DNA of 48,259 nt from CAZGVW01 sp964529265 (GTDB lineage Bacteria; Planctomycetota; Phycisphaerae; Phycisphaerales; UBA1924). Positions 8,982 to 17,097 of the stretch are shown piece after piece. The stretch's first letter is position 1, and every line of letters starts with the position of its first letter. The stretch lies in contig CAZGVW010000162.1 in NCBI GenBank assembly GCA_964529265.1, positions 1 to 48,259 on the forward strand, given 5' to 3'. The notes under the pieces are model-generated. The model made no database searches. It was given only the letters and a program-made list of their open reading frames with translations, and had not been told where the DNA came from. The position numbers and the translations under genes were made by a program.

Positions 8982-9347
8982 CTACGAAACGACGGAGCCC
9001 GTCGCCACCTCGGCCATGGGCGTCAGGATCACGACGTTGCGCTCGCCCTCGGGGGCGTCCTTCGGCGCATCGCTGGCCGCGAGGAGCATGCCGCGGCTTT
9101 CCTCGCCGCGGAGCGTGCGGGGCGCGAGGTTCGCGACGATCACGATCAGGCGGCCGACGAGGTCCTCCGGCTTGTAGTAGGCGCGGACGCCGGCGCAGAT
9201 CTGGCGCGGCTGGCCGGATCCGTCGTCCAGCTGGAGTTTCAGGAGTTTGTCGGCGTTCGGATGCGGCTCCGCCTGCACGATGCGCGCCACCCTCAGGTCG
9301 ATCTTGGCGAAATCCTCGAATGCGATGAGGGGTTTGGGCTCTGCCAC
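8982..9347 (-). CDS. Stand-alone tRNA-binding domain protein (MetRS C-terminal/Trbp111-like)
   Basis: A 121-residue OB-fold protein of the MetRS beta/Trbp111 type. It opens with IAFEDFAKIDLRVARIVQAE and continues with HPNADKLLKLQLDDG, the signature of this tRNA-elbow-binding fold. The segment GMLLAAS corresponds to the usual G-M-(L/I)-L-A-A-S turn. In many bacteria this domain is fused to methionyl-tRNA synthetase; here it stands alone and would act as a dimer helping tRNA binding. The start is a GTG at 9347, 10 nt after AAGGAG; longer frames upstream are low-complexity and not coding-like. It runs divergently from dacB. MetRS itself is not in this window. Confidence 0.88.
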   Translation of the reverse strand: MAEPKPLIAFEDFAKIDLRVARIVQAEPHPNADKLLKLQLDDGSGQPRQICAGVRAYYKPEDLVGRLIVIVANLAPRTLRGEESRGMLLAASDAPKDAPEGERNVVILTPMAEVATGSVVS

Positions 9348-9517
9348 CGTTCTGTTGCTCCTTCGCGCCGCATCGGGCGCGGGCGGCAGTGTAACGCCGC
9401 GTCCGGGGCCCGGCGGCGGCTCAGCCGCGGGTCGCCGCGGTTGGAGAGCCCGCGACTCCAATGCCGATACCCTGATCCGAAGCCCGCTCGGCCGGCGGGC
9501 GAGCGGAGCAGAGCGAC

Positions 9518-11041
9518 ATGAGTGGAATGCAGACACGTGCGGGATCGTTCTCACGACGGGCCGCTGTTCGTTCCGCAGTCCTTGTCCGGGCGCTGGGATG
9601 GTCGCTTGCGCTGGGCGCATCGGCGGCGGCGGCGTTTGGCGGCGCGCTCGACGTCGATGTGCGCAACGCGCTCGCGGCGGCGCGACTGGGCGACTGCGCG
9701 GTCGGCGTCTGCCTGATTGACGCCGCCACGGGCGACACACTCGCCGGCCTCAACGCCGAGCGGGACTTCATCCCCGCCTCCAACATGAAGGTGCTCACGA
9801 GCGGCGCGGCGCTCGCCATCCTCGGCCCGGACTTTGCGTTTCGGACCGAACTGGCGCTCAACGGGCCGACGGCCATCGTGCGCGGCGCGGGAGACCCGGC
9901 GTTTGCGGACCCCGAACTGCTCCAGGAGATGAACCTCAGCGTCGAGAACCTGCTCGATGCGTGGGTGAAGAGCCTGAAGGACGCGGGCGCGATCGGGCTG
10001 ACGGAACTCGTGCTCGATACACGCGTGTTCGACGACGAGTGGGTGCATCCGACGTGGCCCGCGGATCAGCTGAACCGCTGGTACTGCGCGGAGGTCCACG
10101 GCATCAACTTCCACGCGAACGTGCTCTCGGTCTTCGCGACTCCGATGCAGCCCGGAGTCAGTCCGAAGGTGCGCACGCAGCCTTCGGCGCCGTGGCTGAC
10201 GCTTGAGAACCAGGCCAAGTCGGTATCAGCCGGGGCGAACACGCTCTGGGTGTCGCGCGCTGCGGACAGCAACCGGCTGAGGCTGTTCGGCGACGTGCGC
10301 TGGGCGACGGAGAAGCCGGTGGAGGTCGCGCTCCACGACATGCCCTCGGTGTTCGGGCGTCTGCTGGCCGATCGGATCGCGGCGGCGGGGCTCGGCCAGC
10401 CGCGGATTCGCCGCGCTGCCCAGCACGAGGACACGTCGGGCGGGCAGGTGGTGGCGGTGATCCGGACGCAGATGGATGTGATTCTGCGGCGCTGCAACAC
10501 GGATTCGCACAATCTCTACGCCGAGGCCCTGATCAAGCGGCTGGGGCACGAGATCACGGATCAGCCGGGGACGTGGGGCACGGGCGCCGCGGCGGTGCGG
10601 ATGGCGGTCCAGGAGCGGCTGGGACCCAGCCGCGCGGCGTCGCTGGTCATTGCAGACGGATCGGGAATGAGCCGGGGGAACCAGGTGTCGCCGGCGCTGG
10701 TGGCGGAGTGGCTGGCGGCGGTTGGGTCGGAGGCGACGATTTCGGGGCCGCTCCTCGCGAGTTTGCCGGTGGGCGGGGAGGATGGCACGCTTCGCCGGCG
10801 GTTTGCGGATACGCCGCTGAACCACGAGGTGCGGGCCAAGAGCGGGTATCTGAATGGCGTTTCGTGCCTTTCCGGGTACGTTCTGGACTCGGACACGGGC
10901 CGGAAGGTGGCGTTCAGCGTTCTGGTGAACGACGTGCCCGCGAGCATGCCGGTGAAGCGGGTGAAGGACTTCCACGAGCAGATCGCGAAGATCGCGGACC
11001 GGTGGTTGAGCCATGTGGTCGCCGCGGCGGGCGCGGAATAG
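9518..11041 (+). CDS. dacB: D-alanyl-D-alanine carboxypeptidase/endopeptidase, PBP4 type
   Basis: A 507-residue class C penicillin-binding protein (peptidase S13) that trims or cleaves peptidoglycan cross-links in the periplasm. All three active-site motifs are visible: S88-N-M-K91 (SxxK) in FIPASNMKVLTSG, S-H-N (SxN) in NTDSHNLYAEALIKRLGH, and K-S-G (KTG equivalent) in VRAKSGYLNGVSCLSGYV. The N-terminus has basic residues then a hydrophobic stretch (VLVRALGWSLALGASAAAAF), a signal peptide. The gene is monocistronic and divergent from the tRNA-binding protein. A weak GGAG lies ahead of the ATG. A TTGGAG...GATACC pair at 9441-9471 could be its promoter, although the 19-bp spacing is long. Confidence 0.93.
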   Translation: MSGMQTRAGSFSRRAAVRSAVLVRALGWSLALGASAAAAFGGALDVDVRNALAAARLGDCAVGVCLIDAATGDTLAGLNAERDFIPASNMKVLTSGAALAILGPDFAFRTELALNGPTAIVRGAGDPAFADPELLQEMNLSVENLLDAWVKSLKDAGAIGLTELVLDTRVFDDEWVHPTWPADQLNRWYCAEVHGINFHANVLSVFATPMQPGVSPKVRTQPSAPWLTLENQAKSVSAGANTLWVSRAADSNRLRLFGDVRWATEKPVEVALHDMPSVFGRLLADRIAAAGLGQPRIRRAAQHEDTSGGQVVAVIRTQMDVILRRCNTDSHNLYAEALIKRLGHEITDQPGTWGTGAAAVRMAVQERLGPSRAASLVIADGSGMSRGNQVSPALVAEWLAAVGSEATISGPLLASLPVGGEDGTLRRRFADTPLNHEVRAKSGYLNGVSCLSGYVLDSDTGRKVAFSVLVNDVPASMPVKRVKDFHEQIAKIADRWLSHVVAAAGAE

Positions 11042-11166
11042 CGGACGCTGGTGGCCCGCCGTTCATGCAACTGAGTGGCGCCTGCGTGATTCTTCTTGCC
11101 AATCGGTTCGGCAGGTGCTTTCCTGTCTCCGGCGAGAATGTCAGTCTCAGGCTGCAATAGAGGAGC

Positions 11167-11187
11167 GACTGGCCGGTTGTGCCAGTC
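11167..11187 (+). other. Perfect inverted repeat in the leader of the metalloprotease gene
   Basis: GACTGGC (11167-11173) and GCCAGTC (11181-11187) are exact reverse complements around a 7-nt loop. The element lies in the 256-bp gap between dacB and the metalloprotease gene. It could be a 3' hairpin of dacB or an operator; no T-tract follows. Confidence 0.35.
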
Positions 11188-11297
11188 AGACGCCCCGCCC
11201 GCCCTGCGATGGCGGAGGCGCGATCGGTCTGAGGTTGGACACTGAGAGCGTGACCGAGGGCGGCCCGGAGGGCTGTCCACAGATCAGAGGAGAAGAC

Positions 11298-12725
11298 ATG
11301 CGAAGGTCTATGACCCTGCCCTTGCTGGCTTTGGCTGCGTGTGCGTGCGCTGTGGCGGATTCGTCCGTTCCTTCAACGGGCGTGGCGCCGGCGCACGCCG
11401 CGGCGGGGCGGTTTGCCCCCGCCTGCGGGCCGGAGACAGATCTGCCGCTGGCGATGTGCTTCGAGCCCGGGGCGACCGCCGAGGAGATGGCGGAGCAGGA
11501 GGCGCGGTTCTATCAGATGATCGCGGGATCCGGGTTGCGATATTTCGCGGGATCACGCTGGCCGGGAACGAACTTCCAGGCGGTGACCTTGACGTACAGC
11601 TTTCCGCCGGATGGGCTGCCGCTGGCGGGGTTCGCGAGTGGAAACAATGTGCTGCACGAAGTGTTGGACGACCAGTTTGCGGCGTTCGGAGGACGCGATG
11701 CCTGGAAGGCTCTGTTTGCGCAGGTTTTTGCGCGATGGAGCCAGGTGACGGGGAACGTGTATGTCGAGGTGCCGGACGACGGCGTCTCGTGGCCGGAGAA
11801 CGATGGCCCCGCGACGGGCGGCGCGGGACGCGGCGATCTGCGCATCGTCATGGGCGGTTTGAGCGGCAGCACGCTTGCGTTCAACTTCTTCCCGACAAAC
11901 GGCGACATGTGCCTCGACAACGATCGGAACTGGGCGTCGGGCGCGGGTGGTAATTTCCGGTTCTTCCGCAACGTGGTCTCGCACGAGCATGGACACGGCC
12001 AGGGGCTCTCCCACTCGTGCCCGCAGAACAGCAGCAAGCTCATGGAGCCCGGCCTGAACACGAACTTCGACGGCCCGCAGCTGGACGACTTCCGGGGGGC
12101 CCAGAGCCTTTACGGGGACCGTTTCGAGAACTTCCTCGTCTCGCTCGAATCGCTCGGGTTCACGCAGGATGTCAACTTCGGCGTCATCGAGGTGAGCCTG
12201 CACAGCTCGGGCGACACGGATCTGTATTCGTTCCAGGCCGTTCCGCCCGCGACGCTCAACGTGTTCGTAAATGCGGACGGCTTCACCTACAACAACGGGC
12301 CGCAGAACGGCGACGGTTCGTGCCAGGCGGGATCGCCAGTGACGGCGCGCGAACGGCAGAATCTCGCCTTCGACATCTTCGCGCCCTCGAACGCCATCGT
12401 GCTGACAAAGGATGAGGTCCCGGCGGGTCAGAACGAATCCGTCACCGGATTCGAGCTGACCGAGGAGGGCACGTATCGAATCCGCGTGCGTTCGAGCGGC
12501 GGATCGGACGTCCAGATGTACTCGATGACCGTCCGCTACTCCTCCATGGCCGTCTTCGCCGACATGAATGGCGACGGCTTCGTTAGCAGCACCGACGTGG
12601 CGATTCTGCTCGGGGCGTGGGGGCCGTGCCCCGCGCCGCCGCTCGAGTGCTCGGGCGACCTGAACATGGATGGCATGATCAACGCCACTGACCTTTCGCT
12701 CATGCTCGGCGCCTGGGGCGGTTGA
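11298..12725 (+). CDS. Secreted matrixin-like zinc metalloprotease with dockerin-like tail
   Basis: A 475-residue secreted protease. It begins with a signal peptide (MRRSMTLPLLALAACACAVA). The metzincin zinc site HEHGHGQGLSH starts at residue 229 (HExxHxxGxxH), followed by SSKLMEP, the expected Met-turn. Beyond the catalytic domain there is a PPC-like beta domain (about 285-410) with the phrase GDTDLYSFQAVPPATLNVFV. The tail has two calcium-loop repeats, DMNGDGFVSSTDVAILLGAW and DLNMDGMINATDLSLMLGAW. The start is set by AGAGGAG shortly before the ATG; the open frame continues upstream without coding character. A strong terminator follows. The likely role is extracellular protein degradation; the substrate is unknown. 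Confidence 0.88.
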   Translation: MRRSMTLPLLALAACACAVADSSVPSTGVAPAHAAAGRFAPACGPETDLPLAMCFEPGATAEEMAEQEARFYQMIAGSGLRYFAGSRWPGTNFQAVTLTYSFPPDGLPLAGFASGNNVLHEVLDDQFAAFGGRDAWKALFAQVFARWSQVTGNVYVEVPDDGVSWPENDGPATGGAGRGDLRIVMGGLSGSTLAFNFFPTNGDMCLDNDRNWASGAGGNFRFFRNVVSHEHGHGQGLSHSCPQNSSKLMEPGLNTNFDGPQLDDFRGAQSLYGDRFENFLVSLESLGFTQDVNFGVIEVSLHSSGDTDLYSFQAVPPATLNVFVNADGFTYNNGPQNGDGSCQAGSPVTARERQNLAFDIFAPSNAIVLTKDEVPAGQNESVTGFELTEEGTYRIRVRSSGGSDVQMYSMTVRYSSMAVFADMNGDGFVSSTDVAILLGAWGPCPAPPLECSGDLNMDGMINATDLSLMLGAWGG

Positions 12726-12752
12726 CCGGCGCATCGATTGCGATGGTTCTCA

Positions 12753-12784
12753 AACGCTCGCGGGCACCCCCGCGAGCGTTTTTT
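12753..12784 (+). terminator. Intrinsic terminator of the metalloprotease gene
   Basis: A perfect 12-bp stem, AACGCTCGCGGG (12753-12764) and CCCGCGAGCGTT (12769-12780), has a 4-nt loop and runs into six T residues (12779-12784). This is the clearest rho-independent terminator in the window. It lies 27 nt after the stop, and the same stem may also stop transcripts of the convergent yyaL-like gene. Confidence 0.9.
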
Positions 12785-12847
12785 CGCACGTAGAGATGTG
12801 TTCGGATGGACGGTGCGCGGCTTTGACCGGTGCGGCGGAGCGGACCT

Positions 12848-15415
12848 CTATCGCTGCCTCGGGGCGAACACATCGGCGTGGCGCGGCTCAACGAACGAGC
12901 CCGCGGCTTGCACGGGGAGCCGGATGGTCGCGGCGCCCTCGAGTGGCGCGAGGCACGCATCCTCGGTGCACGGCTGGGCGCGGTAGAGCACGCGCAGGTC
13001 AACATCCTCGCCCGCAGGCCGTTGCTTCGGCAGCCGAAGGCGAGCCACGAAGACCACTTCAGCCGTGTACACACGGATCGGACCCTCGCCGAACGCGAGC
13101 GCCGCTTCCTCGCCAGCCGGATACTCGACGCCCAGTGTCTCGATCGGTGCTGCCGATCGAACGCTGACAACAGTGGGGATGAGCGTCTCATGCGTCGCGG
13201 GATTCGCGTTGATATGCCATCCCCGACTGATGGTGAGCCGAAGGGCGATCGCGAACTCATCTCCCGGACGCACGGCGGACACCGATGCAAACGCTTCGGC
13301 CTCGATGATGGCGTCTCCGGCCCCGGACGCATCCGGCTGCCAGCGCGGTCCGAGCCGGTCGATGAAATCGGGAGCGCGCTGCGGCGGGGCCTGCGGCTGA
13401 CCCAGGCGCGAACGCCGGGCCGCGGCGTGCGTCAGGCTCAGCGCGGCCGTCGGGGCTCGCTCGACGACACCGCCCACGCCGCGAAGGAGCGCATCGCAAC
13501 GCTGAAGGAACCGCTCCTCGCTCGAAATCTCATAGAGATTCAGCAAGGCGTGCGCCGCAGCGGAAACGCCTGAAGGCGTCGCCCCGTCTGTTGCATTCTT
13601 TGTACGGACGATCACGTCCGGCGCCGGCTCAGACGAGTAGTAGGCGCCCGTTTCCTCGTCTCCGAAGAGCCGATCAGCCGTGTCCAGCAGCCCCGCTGCG
13701 GCGGTCGCCCAGCGACCCCCGGCGCCCCCGCCATTCACCGGGTTCGAGACGCGGGCAAGCGTGGAGAGCCCAAGCGCCAGGTGCGCGTAGTCCTCCAGGA
13801 AGCCGCTGATCTCACCCTTTCCGTTTCTCCAGGTGCGCCAGAGTCGTCCATCCTCCCGCAACAGCTCATCGAGCGCGAACGCCGCGGCTTGCTCGGCCTG
13901 CCGCAGCGTGGCGGGGTCGGCCAGCCGCTCCGCCGCGGCGGCGCACCCCTCAATCATCATCCCGTTCCACGAGCAGATGACCTTCGTGTCGAGCAGCGGC
14001 GCCTTGCGCCTCGATCGCTCAGCAAGCAGGCGTTTGCGGATCGGATCCAGCCCTTCAAGCAGCGCCGCTTCAGTCAGGGCGAGTTCGCGAACCGATTCCG
14101 CGAACGGCCGCAGCGCATAGACCACGCCGCCCTCCGGAGCCCCGTGCCCCGGAATGTGAGGCACCGGCCCGAGCGCATACACGCTGAAGAAGAGTCCCGC
14201 CTGCTCCGGCGCCAGCGCCTCGCGGATCTGCTCCTCGGTCCAGAGGTAGTACTGCCCTTCCACGGCGTCCGTCTCGGCATCGAGCGCCGAATAGAACTCG
14301 CCGCGATCGCCGGTGAGTGAACTCGCCACGAATCGCGTGGTCTCCTCCGCAATGCGACGAAACTCCGGATTCCCCGTGACGGCGTGCGCCTCCGCATACG
14401 CCTGCACGAGCGACGCCTGGTCGTACAGCATCTTCTCGAAGTGCGGCACGCGCCATTGCGCATCGGTCGAGTACCGGTGGAACCCGCCACCGATCTGGTC
14501 GTACATGCCCCCGAGCGCCATCCGCTCCAGCGTGCGCACCGCCATGCGGCGCGCCTCGTCCGCCATGGGGCCCTGCGCCGACAACAGAAACGGGAACATG
14601 AATCCCTGCGGAAACTTCGGCGCCATGCCGAACCCGCCCTCCTGCGGATCAAAGGACTCCGCCAGCTCGCCGATCGCCGCCTCCTCCGCGGCCGCGCCGT
14701 CGGGAAGGTGGTCAAGCGGCGCAAGACCCGCCGCAAGCATTTCCCGCATCGCGGCCGTCAACTGCTCGGCCTGACTCTGCACCGCCTCCTGCTGGTTTTC
14801 CCACGCGTCGCGCATGGCGGCCAGAACACGCGGGAATCCCGGTCGTCCATGCTCATCGACCGGGCCGAAATACGTGCCCGCATAGAAAGGCTTGAGTTCG
14901 TGGGTGAGGAACACACTGTTCGGCCAGCCGCCGTGCCGCGTGAGCAACTGCGTCGGCAACATGTAGATCTCGTCGAGATCCGGGCGCTGCTCGCGATCCA
15001 CCTTGATGCAGATGAACCCCATGTTCATCTGGGCCGCAATTTCCTCGTTTTCGAAGACGCGGCGCTCCATCACGTGGCACCAGTAGCACGTCGAGTACCC
15101 CACGCTCAGGAAGATGGGCTTCCCCTCGGCCTTCGCCGCGGCGAAGGCCTCCTCCCCCCACGGCCACCAGTCCACGGGGTTGTGCGCATGCTGGAGCAGG
15201 TACTGACTGGAGGAGTGGATCAGCCGATTCGTGTGCTCCGGCCGGCCAGGCTCGCGCCGAGGCTCGCTCATGTCGTCCTCCCCGCTGTGGGTCTCTGCTC
15301 CGGGCTTGCTCGTGGGCGGCGTCGTGGCCACTGCGAGCGGGGCGGCGGCGAAGCACGTGGCAGCCGCCAGCGCCGCCAATCCCACCCTTGCGCCCTCCCG
15401 CCCGATCCTCCGCAT
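12848..15415 (-). CDS. YyaL/DUF255 thioredoxin-domain protein fused to a DsbD-alpha-like domain
   Basis: An 855-residue protein. A signal-peptide-like N-terminus (GLAALAAATCFAAAPLAVA) precedes the DUF255 thioredoxin fold, with NRLIHSSSQYLLQHAHNPVD and the redox pair C110-x-x-C113 in GYSTCYWCHVM. An alpha/alpha-toroid region (about 240-680) follows, as in YyaL/spermatogenesis-associated protein 20. The last 140 residues look like the N-terminal immunoglobulin-like domain of DsbD: SRGWHINAN, then CTEDAC as the expected cysteine pair. YyaL proteins are usually about 680 residues and lack this part. The presence of signal peptide, CxxC and DsbD-alpha suggests periplasmic thiol-disulfide work, but no substrate is known. 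GGGAG precedes the ATG, and a TATAGT box lies about 50 nt upstream. Confidence 0.87.
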   Translation of the reverse strand: MRRIGREGARVGLAALAAATCFAAAPLAVATTPPTSKPGAETHSGEDDMSEPRREPGRPEHTNRLIHSSSQYLLQHAHNPVDWWPWGEEAFAAAKAEGKPIFLSVGYSTCYWCHVMERRVFENEEIAAQMNMGFICIKVDREQRPDLDEIYMLPTQLLTRHGGWPNSVFLTHELKPFYAGTYFGPVDEHGRPGFPRVLAAMRDAWENQQEAVQSQAEQLTAAMREMLAAGLAPLDHLPDGAAAEEAAIGELAESFDPQEGGFGMAPKFPQGFMFPFLLSAQGPMADEARRMAVRTLERMALGGMYDQIGGGFHRYSTDAQWRVPHFEKMLYDQASLVQAYAEAHAVTGNPEFRRIAEETTRFVASSLTGDRGEFYSALDAETDAVEGQYYLWTEEQIREALAPEQAGLFFSVYALGPVPHIPGHGAPEGGVVYALRPFAESVRELALTEAALLEGLDPIRKRLLAERSRRKAPLLDTKVICSWNGMMIEGCAAAAERLADPATLRQAEQAAAFALDELLREDGRLWRTWRNGKGEISGFLEDYAHLALGLSTLARVSNPVNGGGAGGRWATAAAGLLDTADRLFGDEETGAYYSSEPAPDVIVRTKNATDGATPSGVSAAAHALLNLYEISSEERFLQRCDALLRGVGGVVERAPTAALSLTHAAARRSRLGQPQAPPQRAPDFIDRLGPRWQPDASGAGDAIIEAEAFASVSAVRPGDEFAIALRLTISRGWHINANPATHETLIPTVVSVRSAAPIETLGVEYPAGEEAALAFGEGPIRVYTAEVVFVARLRLPKQRPAGEDVDLRVLYRAQPCTEDACLAPLEGAATIRLPVQAAGSFVEPRHADVFAPRQR

Positions 15416-15463
15416 TGCTGTGCTCCCGCCGCGGAGGCCAGCGGCGCCCGCGGGCTCTGGCGG

Positions 15464-15469
15464 ACTATA
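15464..15469 (-). promoter_or_regulatory. -10 box of the yyaL-like gene
   Basis: TATAGT on the minus strand gives a predicted leader of about 42 nt before the ATG at 15415, which has its own Shine-Dalgarno (GGGAG). No good -35 is seen. It lies 31 bp from the divergent parA box. Confidence 0.45.
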
Positions 15470-15500
15470 CGCGCCGCCCCGCGCGTCCCCCGCCGGAGGC

Positions 15501-15506
15501 TACACT
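15501..15506 (+). promoter_or_regulatory. -10 box placed for a leaderless start (ParA-type gene)
   Basis: TACACT ends 7 nt before the ATG at 15514. A GGAGG at 15494-15498 lies upstream of this box and would not be in the transcript if the box is real. The same hexamer precedes rnhA at 22418. Confidence 0.45.
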
Positions 15507-15513
15507 GCCCGCC

Positions 15514-16443
15514 ATGCCAGAAGCACGGATGCGCCAACCGGCGGAGCCGGAGGCTGACCGCGATCGGTCTGATTCTGACGCGTGGATCGTCGCGTTCATG
15601 AATCAGAAGGGCGGCGTCGGCAAGACCACAACCACCGTGAACGTCGCTGCGGCCATCGCTGAGATCGGCCGGCGGGTGCTCGTCGTGGACCTGGACCCCC
15701 AGGCCCACGCCACCCTGCACCTCGGAGTCGATCCGGAGACGGTCGAGGGGTCGGTCTACGACCTGTTGCTCGACCCGGGGATGGATCCGAAGTCGGTCCT
15801 GCTCGAATCCAGGCCGAATCTCGCGCTGATTCCGGCGGAGGTGAACCTCGCCGCGGCTGAGTCCGAACTCGCCACCGCGGGCGGTCGTCAGACCCGCCTC
15901 GCCACCGCGCTCGGGCCGCTCCGGAAGGACTTCGACTTCGTCTTCATCGATTGCCCCCCTTCTCTCGGGCTCCTGACGATCAACGCGCTCGCCGCCGCGA
16001 GAGAAGTTCTCATCCCCATGCAGGCCCATTTCCTGGCGCTTCAGGGAGTGGGAAAACTGCTGGAATCTGTCCGGCTCGTGGGCGGCGGCGTCAACGCATC
16101 GCTCGAGGTGGGCGGCGTGATCCTGTGCATGCACGACGAAAACACGAATCACTCGCGCGAAGTCGTGGCGGATCTCGATGCGTTCTTCGAGCAGGCGCGC
16201 GCCACCGATGCGCCGTGGCGCAACGCCCGCGTGCTCCGCCCGCCGATTCGCCGCAACATCAAACTCGCGGAGTGCCCGAGTTTCGGCCAGACCATCTTTG
16301 AATACGCCACTTGGTGCCCCGGCGCGCTCGATTACCGCCGGCTGGCGGATCAGATCCTCTCCGATCGAGCCGCGGCCGCGCAGTCCGAGAACGCCGCCGT
16401 CGTGGTCGTGCGCGCGCCCGAGCGCGCGGGAGCCGGGGTGTGA
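15514..16443 (+). CDS. ParA/Soj-type ATPase
   Basis: A 309-residue deviant Walker ATPase of the ParA family, which forms ATP-dependent dimers on DNA or membranes to position cargo. The deviant Walker A motif KGGVGKTTTTVN is at residues 32-43 with the signature lysine K32. VVDLDPQAHAT and FVFIDCPPSLGLLTINAL follow as the A' and Walker B regions. There is an acidic 20-residue N-terminal extension. No ParB gene is adjacent; the next gene is VanZ-like and overlaps the end. It is therefore an orphan ParA here, and chromosome segregation is only one possible role. ATG 15514 is chosen because it follows TACACT at leaderless spacing; ATG 15529 is an alternative. Confidence 0.9.
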   Translation: MPEARMRQPAEPEADRDRSDSDAWIVAFMNQKGGVGKTTTTVNVAAAIAEIGRRVLVVDLDPQAHATLHLGVDPETVEGSVYDLLLDPGMDPKSVLLESRPNLALIPAEVNLAAAESELATAGGRQTRLATALGPLRKDFDFVFIDCPPSLGLLTINALAAAREVLIPMQAHFLALQGVGKLLESVRLVGGGVNASLEVGGVILCMHDENTNHSREVVADLDAFFEQARATDAPWRNARVLRPPIRRNIKLAECPSFGQTIFEYATWCPGALDYRRLADQILSDRAAAAQSENAAVVVVRAPERAGAGV

Positions 16444-16883
16444 GTGAAGCGGATCCGCGGGCGACCCGGCCCGGATGGCTGCGCCGCGCTGCCAGCGCCC
16501 TTGCAGGCACAACGCGCCGGACGCGCTGGATCGCCTTTGGCGCCTTCGCCGTGGCCTTGGCGGTTGCCACGCACTGGCCCCGGCCGGAAGTCCTCGTCGT
16601 CCCGGTCTCGAACCTCGACAAAGTGGCCCATTTCCTGGCCTATGGCCTCTGGACCCTGCTCCTGATCGCCTGCGGCCCCTTCGGCCCCCCTGCCTCCAGC
16701 CGCAATGTGGCCCTTTCGGGGGCCTCCGCGATGGCCTATTCCGCCATCGACGAGGCCACGCAGGCGATTCCCGGCATTGGGCGGACGGCGGACATCCTTG
16801 ATTATGGGGCTAACGTGTCCGGGATTCTGGTCGCCTGCCTGACCGCGTGGGTGTTCCGTAAGTCGTTTGCCCCACGTGGTTAA
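16440..16883 (+). CDS. VanZ-like membrane protein
   Basis: A 147-residue VanZ-family protein. After a basic N-terminus there are about four membrane segments (for example WIAFGAFAVALAVATHW and LLIACGPFG). The conserved family positions are in NLDKVAHFLAYGLW and SAIDEATQAIPGIGRTADILDYGANVSG. VanZ-like proteins occur in glycopeptide-resistance clusters, but most copies, as here, stand outside them and have no known function. The GTG start at 16440 overlaps the parA stop as GTGA, so the two genes are translationally coupled. A GC-rich hairpin begins directly after the stop. Confidence 0.85.
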   Translation: MSEADPRATRPGWLRRAASALAGTTRRTRWIAFGAFAVALAVATHWPRPEVLVVPVSNLDKVAHFLAYGLWTLLLIACGPFGPPASSRNVALSGASAMAYSAIDEATQAIPGIGRTADILDYGANVSGILVACLTAWVFRKSFAPRG

Positions 16884-16899
16884 GCGGGGCAAACCCCGC
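16884..16899 (+). terminator. Hairpin abutting the VanZ-like stop codon
   Basis: GCGGGG and CCCCGC form an exact 6-bp stem around CAAA, starting one base after the stop. No T-run follows at once, so it is a weak or rho-assisted terminator at best. Confidence 0.45.
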
Positions 16900-16933
16900 C
16901 GAATATTCCCGCCCCGGTTTCCTCTCTTTTGTC

Positions 16934-16962
16934 TTGACGGTTCCGCCAGGGCGTGGTATCTC
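16934..16962 (+). promoter_or_regulatory. Sigma-70-like promoter with long leader
   Basis: TTGACG (16934-16939) and TATCTC (16957-16962) are separated by exactly 17 bp, the best full promoter in the window. A TACACT hexamer overlaps just downstream. The predicted leader to the ATG at 17098 is about 130 nt. It contains two perfect 7-bp hairpins, CTACCGC/GCGGTAG (16984-17004) and GCGGTCG/CGACCGC (17057-17080); the second ends just before the ribosome site. Confidence 0.65.
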
Positions 16963-17097
16963 TACACTCAGCACTGGGAACCTCTACCGCCCGCACAGCG
17001 GTAGTTGTTCAAGGGAGTCAGGAGCCGTTTGTATTTCGGCTAGCAACAGGGAGCATGCGGTCGCTCCGCGCATCGACCGCGTAAGGAGAGAGTCAAT

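Noticed and set aside
9441..9471. Strong promoter for dacB
   Set aside because: TTGGAG and GATACC are 19 bp apart, and TTGGAG also forms an inverted repeat with CTCCAA; too weak to list as a feature.
15514..16883. Glycopeptide-resistance locus because of VanZ
   Set aside because: No vanA, vanH, vanX or vanRS homologue is nearby; VanZ-like proteins are common outside resistance clusters.
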